Below, one piece after another: positions 8,573-15,584 of a DNA stretch of 33,466 nt (the first letter of the stretch is position 1; each line of letters opens with the position of its first letter). Both the position numbers and the translations under genes were made by a program. The notes under the pieces are model-generated. The model had not been told where the DNA came from. It worked only from the letters and a program-made list of their open reading frames with translations, and made no database searches. Source of the stretch: Vicinamibacteria bacterium (GTDB taxonomy: Bacteria > Acidobacteriota > Vicinamibacteria > Fen-336); assembly GCA_035570235.1 (NCBI GenBank), contig DATMML010000095.1, positions 1 through 33,466 on the forward strand, in the 5' to 3' direction.

Positions 8573-9354
8573 CACCACTCCGACCACACGAAGGTGCGCC
8601 CGTCCAAGCGGCAAGCGCGCACGTTCGCGTCCTCGTAGATCTCCTTGAGGGTGTCCTCCCGCAGAACCTCCCGGGGCGCCCCCTCGGCGGCCAGGCTGCC
8701 GCCCCGCAAGGCGAAGACATGGTCGAAAGCGGGGTCCAGGAACGCGAGGTCGTGGGTGACGACGAGGGCGGTGAGCCCCCGCTCCTTCCGAAGCCGCCGC
8801 AGGGCCGCCACAAGCTGGGCGCGGTGCTTCAGGTCCAGGGAGGCGGCGGGCTCGTCGAGGAGCAGCAGCTCGGGTTGCTGCGCGAGGGCACGGGCTACGG
8901 CCACGAGCTGCTTTTCGCCCCCGGAGAGCTCGGTCATGGGCCGTTCCGCCAGGTGCTGGGCGCCGAGTGTGGCGAGCGCCTCCATGGCGATGGTGCGGTC
9001 CCTCGTCCCCTCCAGCCGAAAGCGCGGCGTGTACGGCGCCCGCCCCGTGAGGACGACCTCGAGAGCAGTGAAGGGAAACACGGTTGTCAGCTCCTGCGGC
9101 ACGTAGGCCATCCTCATGGCAAGACGTCGCCGCGAGATCGAGCCGAGGGCCGCCCCGTCCAGGGTGACCAGCCCCTGCCATGGCCGCAGGAGCCCGGCCA
9201 AGAGCCGCAGGAGCGTCGACTTCCCGCTACCGTTGGGACCGATCAGGGCCGCGAACGTCGTGCGGGGCAGGGCCAGCGATAAGCCCGAGACCACGGGCTT
9301 CGTGCCGGCGTAGCCGAAACCGAGGCCCGTCGCCTGCAGGAGGGCGCTCGTCAT
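8572..9354 (-). CDS. btuD: Corrinoid ABC transporter ATP-binding protein
   Basis: A 260-residue ABC ATPase with Walker A (GPNGSGKST), Q-loop (YVPQELTT), signature (LSGGEKQ), Walker B (LLLLDEPAASLD) and H-loop (VVTHDLAFL) all intact. The ATG at 9354 shares ATGA with the stop of the binding-protein gene; the frame is open further upstream but that stretch overlaps btuF and is not ABC-like. Works with the permease encoded right after it. Confidence 0.93.
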   Translation of the reverse strand: MTSALLQATGLGFGYAGTKPVVSGLSLALPRTTFAALIGPNGSGKSTLLRLLAGLLRPWQGLVTLDGAALGSISRRRLAMRMAYVPQELTTVFPFTALEVVLTGRAPYTPRFRLEGTRDRTIAMEALATLGAQHLAERPMTELSGGEKQLVAVARALAQQPELLLLDEPAASLDLKHRAQLVAALRRLRKERGLTALVVTHDLAFLDPAFDHVFALRGGSLAAEGAPREVLREDTLKEIYEDANVRACRLDGRTFVWSEW

Positions 9355-10289
9355 TTCGGGAACGCCTCCGGGTGAAGGAGCATCGCCATGTGGCGTGCGG
9401 TCTCGCTCACGAACTGCGAGGGATGAACGACAGTCCGGTCCCTGAATGCGTACACCCGCCCCTGGCGCACGGCGCGCACTCGCGGGAGGTCGGCCCACAC
9501 CGCCGCCGCCTCTTCCCTCAGAGGGCCGGCCACGATGGCGGGGGGCGTCACCGCCTGTGCAAGGTCGAGGATGACTTCCGGATCGAGGGAGACCAGGGCC
9601 TCGGTTGTTAGCCTCACGTAGTTGGCCGCCCCGGAGGGCGCGATCGGGTCGCCTCCGGCGATATCGATCAGCTCCGTCAGGTAGCTTCCCTGCGTCGCCA
9701 CGTATAGGTCCCGCAGCGTGCCCGGGAGGCGGTCGACGACACAGAGCACTTTGGGGCGCACTCGCCCGCTCGCCTTCCCCCGGATCGCGGCGAGCTCGGC
9801 TCGGGTACCGGCTTCCAGCCCCTCAGCCTCTTGGTCATTGCCCACGGCCCGGCCGATCTCTCGGATGGCCCTGAAGACGTCCTCGATCGTCTGGCTTGGT
9901 ATGACGAGCGTTCGGAGGCCGAGGAGGTCGAGCCGGTCCTTCACGAGCGGGGCCTGGTCGTCCGTCATGATGATCAGGTCGGGCCGGAGGGCCGTGACCT
10001 TCTCCAGATTGGCGTTGAGCCAGCCCCCGACCCGCGGCAAGCCCTCGACCTCGGGCGGGAAGCTGCAATAGTCGGAAACCGCGACCACCCGGCTGAAGGC
10101 TCCGATCCCATGAAGTATCTCCGTGACGTTGGGGGAGAGCGAAATGATCGCTCGGGGACGGGGGCTAACGACATCCGTTGCCCGTCCAGCGACGGGCCCG
10201 GGGGCGACCAACGCGAGCCCGAACAGGAGCCCCCCCGTGCGGCACAGAATGAGTCCCTTCGCGTTTCTCTCAGTACGCAAAGGCCACAC
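9351..10289 (-). CDS. btuF: Periplasmic corrinoid-binding protein (BtuF type)
   Basis: About 312 residues. After an N-terminal signal segment (GGLLFGLALVAPGPVAGRA) the mature part starts with RAIISLSPNVTEILHGIGA and carries DYCSFPPEVEGLPRVGGW and LEKVTALRPDLIIM, as in BtuF-like class III binding proteins. It takes the corrinoid from the outer-membrane receptor to BtuCD. The start is unsure: GTG at 10289 (overlapping the receptor gene by 20 bases) or TTG at 10280 both leave a signal peptide; the ORF beyond that is a shadow of the receptor. Confidence 0.88.
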   Translation of the reverse strand: MWPLRTERNAKGLILCRTGGLLFGLALVAPGPVAGRATDVVSPRPRAIISLSPNVTEILHGIGAFSRVVAVSDYCSFPPEVEGLPRVGGWLNANLEKVTALRPDLIIMTDDQAPLVKDRLDLLGLRTLVIPSQTIEDVFRAIREIGRAVGNDQEAEGLEAGTRAELAAIRGKASGRVRPKVLCVVDRLPGTLRDLYVATQGSYLTELIDIAGGDPIAPSGAANYVRLTTEALVSLDPEVILDLAQAVTPPAIVAGPLREEAAAVWADLPRVRAVRQGRVYAFRDRTVVHPSQFVSETARHMAMLLHPEAFPK

Positions 10290-12687
10290 CCCCCAACGCG
10301 ACCCGGCCCGGGGTCGCGAAGCCGCTCTCGAAATAGGTCCGATGGAAGACGTCTGCGACCTTGCCGAAGAGCCGCAGGCTTCCCCGTTCCGACACGCGCA
10401 TGCTGTAGCTGGCCACAAAATCCGCCTTCACGATCCCTTGGAAGCGGTAAGTGCGGCTCGCGAACGTCACCGGATCGAGGACGGGCGCCAGATAGCTGTC
10501 GGAGGCCGCGAGGGCGAGCGTCGCTTGGAAGCCGCCCAGCCGCTGGGTTGCCACCAGGGAGAACTGATGCTTTGGAATGATGTAGGCCTGGGGCAGATCC
10601 TGGGGCTGGCGCGTCGGAGGCTCGGCGGCGTTGTAGGTGTAGGCCGCGTTCAGCCGAAGCCCCCGCAACGGCTCCGCCGCGGCCTCGACCTCGAGCCCCT
10701 GGGCCTTTCCGCCGTCCACCAATCGGTATCCGCCGAAGCGCCCGAAGGGGTCGGTCTCGGGACTGATGGCTCCCGAGAAGTCGAAAATGATCACCTTTCG
10801 GAGATCGGTGCGGAAGAGCGTCAGCGATGTGCGCAGCCGGCCCGCGGCAAATTGCTGGTCCACCCCCAGGTCAACCCCCAGCGACCGCTCGGGGCCGAGC
10901 CGCGGATCCCCGTAGACGGAATACCCGAAGCTCCCGAAGGAGCTGCCAAAGCGCTCGAAAAGCGAGGGCGCCCGATAACCGTTCCCGACGTGGCCCCGCA
11001 GCTTGGTGCCTGTCTTCTCCAAGAAGTAGGCGATCGACCCATCGGCGGTGTAGGCACTGGGGAGCGAGGGGAGGTGGAGTCCTTGAAAGGGCGACCCCGA
11101 AGCTGGGGTGAGGGTTGGGGCGTCGAGCGAGAACCATTGGGCGCGGAGACCAGCGGAGGCCTGCAACGCCCCCCCAAGAAGACGGATCTGGTCCTGGATG
11201 AAGCTGGCATGGCTGAGCTGGGCCGCGTTCACCGAGGAGCCGGCGGCGGGGTCGGTCGGGGTCGAGCGGCCCAGGTATCGCTCGCTCTCCAGCTGATACC
11301 CGACCGTGAAGAGGTGGTGGGGGCCGACACCGAAGTCGGCGTGGGCGTCCAGGGTGTGTACGCGTCCGTCGAATTCGTCGCGGGTCATACCATCGGGCTG
11401 GAACCCGGGACCCAGGGGACCATTCACAAAGGTCCGGTTGGTGAGCAAGCCGTGATAGGTCACGCTGTAGGCGAAGCCCGGGGAGGGACGATGCTCGAAT
11501 GTCACCAGCGCGGAAAGGAAGTTGGCACTACGGGTGTTGTCGGGGTCATGGGCGGAGGGAATGAAGTTCGCCCCGTCGAGGTTCAGCTCGGAGACCGGCG
11601 TACCCGACTCGTAGCGGGACAACTCCGACCGCGAGAGGGGGCTGGCGTCGATGATTCCATCGCTGGGGAGGGTGCCCAGGGTCAGCGGACTCTCGTTGAG
11701 CTTTGTGAACGAGTCGGCGAAATAAATCCGGGTCGCGAGCGTCGCTGTCGGGCCGAGACGAACCTGGACACGCCCCTGGATGCTGGAGGTGCGTGCCTTG
11801 TCGTCGCCTCCCACGCCTTCGGAGACGTTCAGGTGGGCGAATCCGGCGCTGTAGGTGATGCGGTCCTTGTTAAAGCCCCCGGCGGTGTCCGCGCGCCCCC
11901 GAAAGAAGCCCAGCGAGCCGCCCTCGAGGAGGAGGCCGCCCCGGGCCTGGCCTCCGCCGTGGTCGGTCACGACGTTGACCACTCCCCCAATGGCGTTGGA
12001 GCCATAGAGCGAAGAGCCCGACCCGCGAAGGACCTCGACCCGCTCGATGTTGGTCACCAGGAGATCCTCCAGGAACCCAGACGCGTCGGCCTGGGGACCG
12101 GCGGCGTCGCGAAAACGCACGCCGTCGATGAGGATGGCCGTGTCTTGGTCGCGTAACCCCCGGATCTTGATGGACGCGAAGGAACCGGGCCCTCCCAGCT
12201 GCTGGACGCGGAGACCGGCAACGGTGCGCAGCGCGTCTGCGAGGGCGAACTCGTCGCGGCCGTCGATCTGCTCGCGGTCCACGACAGCGATGGCCTTCGA
12301 GACCTCGTCGGATCCCTGCATGCTGCCGGATGCGGTCACGACCACTTGCTCTCTGAGGCCGGCGAGCTTGAGGGCAAACTCGACGTCGACCTCGGTCGCT
12401 TTGACCAGCGCCACGCGCTGCACGTCGGGGCGGCCAAAACCAGATGCCGCGGCTTCCACAAGATAGTCGGCAGCGGGCAGACTCTCGAAGCGACAGAGTC
12501 CGGCCGCATCAGTCACGGCGTTGATCCGAAGCCGATCGTCCCTCGTGTAGAGGGTGACCCGAGCTCCCCGAACCGGCACCACCTGCGGATCCACGACCCG
12601 CACGGTGATCGTGGACAAGCCTTCAGACGCCCCGGCAGCCGCTTGGACGCTAGAGAAAAGGAACAGTCCCAGGACGGACACACGCAT
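10270..12687 (-). CDS. btuB: TonB-dependent corrinoid receptor with N-terminal carboxypeptidase-regulatory-like domain
   Basis: About 805 residues. ATG 12687 is preceded by GGGAGG and gives a clean signal peptide (VSVLGLFLFSSVQAAAG). Residues about 25-110 form a carboxypeptidase-regulatory-like beta-sandwich, often found at the front of TonB receptors in Bacteroidetes and Acidobacteria but absent from E. coli BtuB. The plug follows (VVVTASGSMQG, IKIRGLRDQDTAILIDGVR, VEVLRGSGSSLYGSNAIGGVVNVVT), then a long beta-barrel ending in an aromatic residue (VAFAY). First gene after the B12 riboswitch, so it is most likely the corrinoid entry gate. Confidence 0.9.
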   Translation of the reverse strand: MRVSVLGLFLFSSVQAAAGASEGLSTITVRVVDPQVVPVRGARVTLYTRDDRLRINAVTDAAGLCRFESLPAADYLVEAAASGFGRPDVQRVALVKATEVDVEFALKLAGLREQVVVTASGSMQGSDEVSKAIAVVDREQIDGRDEFALADALRTVAGLRVQQLGGPGSFASIKIRGLRDQDTAILIDGVRFRDAAGPQADASGFLEDLLVTNIERVEVLRGSGSSLYGSNAIGGVVNVVTDHGGGQARGGLLLEGGSLGFFRGRADTAGGFNKDRITYSAGFAHLNVSEGVGGDDKARTSSIQGRVQVRLGPTATLATRIYFADSFTKLNESPLTLGTLPSDGIIDASPLSRSELSRYESGTPVSELNLDGANFIPSAHDPDNTRSANFLSALVTFEHRPSPGFAYSVTYHGLLTNRTFVNGPLGPGFQPDGMTRDEFDGRVHTLDAHADFGVGPHHLFTVGYQLESERYLGRSTPTDPAAGSSVNAAQLSHASFIQDQIRLLGGALQASAGLRAQWFSLDAPTLTPASGSPFQGLHLPSLPSAYTADGSIAYFLEKTGTKLRGHVGNGYRAPSLFERFGSSFGSFGYSVYGDPRLGPERSLGVDLGVDQQFAAGRLRTSLTLFRTDLRKVIIFDFSGAISPETDPFGRFGGYRLVDGGKAQGLEVEAAAEPLRGLRLNAAYTYNAAEPPTRQPQDLPQAYIIPKHQFSLVATQRLGGFQATLALAASDSYLAPVLDPVTFASRTYRFQGIVKADFVASYSMRVSERGSLRLFGKVADVFHRTYFESGFATPGRVALGGVAFAY

Positions 12688-12859
12688 GCACGCCTCCCAC
12701 CGGGCGTAAGCCCGAATCCTCTTGTTTTGGCCGGACAAGCGGAGAAAGGCCTCGGCGGCAGGTGGCGAAGGGGTGAAGAGACTCTGCGCTAGAGCTGAGA
12801 GCTCTGGCGGAGCTGCCGTGAAACCGGACTCTTCCCATCGAAGAGCACTCCGACTTCTC
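12688..12859 (-). promoter_or_regulatory. Leader between B12 aptamer and btuB (expression platform)
   Basis: The stretch holds several small hairpins: CTCTTC/GAAGAG and AGAGCT/AGCTCT just after the aptamer, and CGGGC-TTAC-GCCCG (12701-12714) two bases before the GGGAGG ribosome site. No stem followed by a run of T is present, so control of translation start looks more likely than a terminator. This is inference from pairing by eye. Confidence 0.5.
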
Positions 12860-13048
12860 GGCTCGGGCAGGTTTCCTGACTCACGGAGCCCTACGTCGTC
12901 GCCCGCCTTCCCCCCAGTATCCTGGGAGTGGCTGCTCGTACCCCTTAGGGCAATCGAGCCAGAGCGCCGACTCTCCGATCACAGTGGCGTGGGCCGTTGG
13001 GGTTTCTCACCCCATTCCCTTTTACCCCGTACGCCGGGCACCCGAGCC
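12860..13048 (-). ncRNA. Cobalamin riboswitch (B12 element)
   Basis: Read on the minus strand, the closing stem P1 pairs GGCTCGGG (13048-13041) with CCCGAGCC (12867-12860). Inside are the conserved blocks in order: AAAAGGGAA then GGTGAGAAACCCC, CGCCACTGT, a GGGGAAGGCGGGCGACGA block and the B12 box GTCAGGAAACCTGCC at 12866-12880. These are the hallmarks of the adenosylcobalamin-type element. It sits in the 5' leader of the whole btu-cob unit and should lower its expression when cobalamin is plentiful. Confidence 0.95.
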
Positions 13049-13069
13049 TGTCCGTACAAGGTCGACTGG

Positions 13070-13098
13070 ACATTAGTCCCTTTTGCCCGTCATTTCAA
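13070..13098 (-). promoter_or_regulatory. Sigma70-type promoter of the B12 operon
   Basis: On the minus strand TTGAAA (13098-13093) and TAATGT (13075-13070) are 17 bases apart. The predicted start, near 13063, lies about 15 bases before the riboswitch P1 stem, exactly where a leader promoter is expected. Confidence 0.7.
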
Positions 13099-13227
13099 GA
13101 GCGCGTAGGTACCGTCCGTCCACCAGACGAACGGTAGTAGGATCCAGCGCTACGTGCGGCCGATGAAGGCTCCCGCCCACCCCCCAGGGGAGGGGAGCTC
13201 AAGGCCGCCAAGAGAGGGGTTAAGGAG

Positions 13228-14517
13228 ATGAGACAACTCACGAGCCTCTTCCTGGGCTTGATCTTGATGGCCGCCGTGGCGGCCGCCGAACCGACGACCT
13301 TGATTCGATGCGGGAGGCTGATCGACGGCCAGGCGGACCAGGCGACGGCGAGCATCGACATCCAGGTCGTGGGCGATCGGATCACGGCGGTCGGGAAGGG
13401 CCTGGCCGCACCGGCCGACGCCCGCACCGTCGACCTCTCGAACGCGACCTGCCTGCCCGGGTTCATCGATCTGCATGCCCACATCCTGCTCAACCCCGGA
13501 GACGTCCTGGCCGACTCGCTGCGGAAATCGAGCGCGCGCAAGGCGCTCGAGGGCCTGCGCAACGCCTTGGTCCGGCTCCAGAACGGCTTCACCACCCTGC
13601 GCGACCCGGGTGACCTGGACCTGTACTACTCCACGGTCGAGATCCGAGACGCGATTGCGCGCGGCGATTTTCAGGGGCCCCGCCTCTTCGTCGCCCCCCA
13701 CATGATCTCCCCCACCGGCGGTCACGGTGACTTCAACGACCTGGCCCCAGACCTCGCCCTCCAGGTCCCCAACGTCGTCGTGGACGGTGCCGAGGCCATG
13801 CGCAAGGCGATCCGCGAGGAGGTCAAGCACGGGGCGGACTGGATCAAGTTGGCGGCCAGCGGTGGCGTCATGTCGGCAGGGGACGACCCGCGGGGCCAGG
13901 CCTTCACGGACGAGGAGTTCCGGGCGGCAACGGACGAGGCCCACCGGCTCGGCCGGAAGGTGACGGTCCACGCGATCGGCGCCGGTAGCATCAAGGCCGC
14001 GCTGCGCGCTGGCGTGGACTGCATCGAGCACGGGGCGTTGATCGACGACGAGGGAATTGGGCTCATGAAGGAGCGTGGCGTGCCTCTGGTGCCTACGGTC
14101 TACGTGCTTGACTACATCATCGAGGAGGGGGAGAAACGCGGCATCCCCGCCGATCGCATCGCGAAGGCGAAGGCGCTCCAGGCCGAACGCGATCGCTGTC
14201 TTCGCGCGGCTTTCGCAGCCGGGTTGACCGTCGCCTTTGGCTCCGACACCATCTACCCCCACCCGCACGCCAACCGCGAGTTCGCGCGGATGGTGCGCCT
14301 CGGCCTGTCCCCCATGGCCGCCATCCGGTCAGCCACGACGCGCGCGGCCCGCGTTCTCGGGATCGAGAAGGACGTGGGAACCCTCGAGACCGGAAAGCGG
14401 GCGGACGTCGTGGCCGTTGGCCGCGACCCCCTCGCCGACGTGAGCGCCCTCGAGAATGTCCTCTTCGTCATGAAAGACGGCCGGGTGGTCAGGCCCACCG
14501 AGGGAGGTCGGCGCTGA
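13228..14517 (+). CDS. Secreted metal-dependent amidohydrolase (imidazolonepropionase-like)
   Basis: A 429-residue protein with a signal peptide (LTSLFLGLILMAAVAAAE). The amidohydrolase barrel shows the metal pair in FIDLHAH (His83, His85), a Lys in DWIKLAASGGV that may be the carbamylated bridging residue, single His residues in TVHAIG and IEHGAL, and the Asp of FGSDT. The C-terminal RAARVLGIEKDVGTLETGKRADVV is the classic small beta domain. Related secreted enzymes are prolidase-like or organophosphate-acting, so the substrate may be a dipeptide or similar amide, not imidazolonepropionate. AAGGAG touches the ATG, which is too close; GAGAGGGG about ten bases before may serve instead. Transcribed away from the B12 operon. 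Confidence 0.9.
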   Translation: MRQLTSLFLGLILMAAVAAAEPTTLIRCGRLIDGQADQATASIDIQVVGDRITAVGKGLAAPADARTVDLSNATCLPGFIDLHAHILLNPGDVLADSLRKSSARKALEGLRNALVRLQNGFTTLRDPGDLDLYYSTVEIRDAIARGDFQGPRLFVAPHMISPTGGHGDFNDLAPDLALQVPNVVVDGAEAMRKAIREEVKHGADWIKLAASGGVMSAGDDPRGQAFTDEEFRAATDEAHRLGRKVTVHAIGAGSIKAALRAGVDCIEHGALIDDEGIGLMKERGVPLVPTVYVLDYIIEEGEKRGIPADRIAKAKALQAERDRCLRAAFAAGLTVAFGSDTIYPHPHANREFARMVRLGLSPMAAIRSATTRAARVLGIEKDVGTLETGKRADVVAVGRDPLADVSALENVLFVMKDGRVVRPTEGGRR

Positions 14518-14543
14518 CGGGCTCGGGCCTGGGAAACCGTGAG

Positions 14544-15344
14544 CTAGTGCGACCGCCGGAAGGTCCTTTGAATATCCGGCCAGAACTCCTGGAAGACGTT
14601 GAAGGCGGCGCTCATCGCCAGCTGCAGGTTCGCGGCCTGCACGCCTTCGCGCCAAGCGTGGTGACCGGGCGGGTATAAGAGGGCACTGGCGATGCTGCTG
14701 CCGTAAAAGGACGCGACGTTGGCGGTGCCGAAGCATGTCCGGCCGCGGTCGTCGTAGGTGAACACCGTGAACTGCACCGCATGCGCCGCGCGACGCCAGA
14801 AGCCCCTCTGGCCGCTCCGAATGAAGCGCGGGTCCTGCTTGAGCATGGCGTCGCCTGCGGACTGGATCACTCCCTGGACGACGTTGGTGCCGAAGGCCAG
14901 AGCCATTCTCTTTCCGAACCCCGAGGTGTTGTCTCCCCACTCGGGTGGGGTCCGAAACCGCTGGGCGAGGACCGCGGTCGCGAGGACGGGCGCGAATGCC
15001 CCCGGCGACGTCACGGTTTGGTTCAAGAACAGCCTCCAGCGCTCCCCTCGCGTGAGCGGCGAGTAGTCGAGGGCGGACGTCTCCGAGAAGCCAATGAGGC
15101 TGACGTGTGTCGCCGCCTCTTCCCGAGCGACAACAGCAACGACCGAATCGGGTCGCGGGCCATTGGCCGGGCAGAGGCTGCGAGCCTCGGCCGAGGCCGC
15201 GTCCGGGCCCGGCGGCGGTTCGAGGCGAATCAGGACGCTCGCCCACGCGGGTGGGTTGGCAGCGGGGAGGCTCGTGACACCGTCCCCCACACCAGAGCCC
15301 GTGGGCGTGAACTGCAGGAGCGTGAGTAGGGCAAGGCCGACCAC
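14544..15344 (-). CDS. Secreted/membrane-associated protein of an acidobacterial family of unknown function
   Basis: A 266-residue protein starting at GTG 15344; an in-frame stop 36 bases upstream leaves no better start. The N terminus is hydrophobic (GLALLTLLQF). The C-terminal two thirds carry GFGKRMALAFGTNVVQGVIQSAGDAMLKQDPRFIRSG, a FW-RRAAHA stretch, ASFYGSSIASALLYP and a closing NVFQEFWPDIQRTF. I recognise this layout from hypothetical proteins common in Acidobacteria, but no function is known to me. A sigma54-like promoter lies just upstream and would start the transcript almost at the GTG. It is convergent with the amidohydrolase gene, 26 bases away. Confidence 0.75.
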   Translation of the reverse strand: MVGLALLTLLQFTPTGSGVGDGVTSLPAANPPAWASVLIRLEPPPGPDAASAEARSLCPANGPRPDSVVAVVAREEAATHVSLIGFSETSALDYSPLTRGERWRLFLNQTVTSPGAFAPVLATAVLAQRFRTPPEWGDNTSGFGKRMALAFGTNVVQGVIQSAGDAMLKQDPRFIRSGQRGFWRRAAHAVQFTVFTYDDRGRTCFGTANVASFYGSSIASALLYPPGHHAWREGVQAANLQLAMSAAFNVFQEFWPDIQRTFRRSH

Positions 15345-15357
15345 GGAGCAGGTACTC

Positions 15358-15372
15358 GCAAGGCAGGTGCCA
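15358..15372 (-). promoter_or_regulatory. Sigma54-like promoter (-24/-12)
   Basis: On the minus strand TGGCAC, five bases, TTGC: a full match to the core consensus. The predicted start is near 15347, only a few bases before the GTG at 15344, so the message would be nearly leaderless or a later start codon is used. That geometry lowers my confidence. Confidence 0.4.
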
Positions 15373-15390
15373 AGAAGCGAAGCTCAGTGA

Positions 15391-15409
15391 CCCCCCTCAC
15401 TCTGGGGGG
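15391..15409 (-). terminator. Hairpin after the kinase gene
   Basis: CCCCCC, seven bases, GGGGGG. It lies about 175 bases past the kinase stop and just upstream of the sigma54-like promoter, so it could separate the two units. There is no T-run. Confidence 0.3.
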
Positions 15410-15584
15410 CAAACGCCAACTCGTACAAGCACTTGCCGGTCAAATTCTTAGGCTGGGATGGCCGGACCTCGGCCATAAACACTCGGGCACGGGTTACCGA
15501 ATCACCCTTCCCGAACAGGAGTTCCCGACCGCGGACGACGGAGAAAGAGCGAGATCCGTGTCGGCTCGAACTCCAAGAACCGCC

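Noticed and set aside
10123-12156. Plus-strand ORF of 677 codons across the btuB region
   Set aside because: Composition follows the complement of the receptor gene; no motif, signal or ribosome site.
13150-14268. Minus-strand ORF of 372 codons
   Set aside because: Shadow of the amidohydrolase gene, which has clear catalytic motifs on the other strand.
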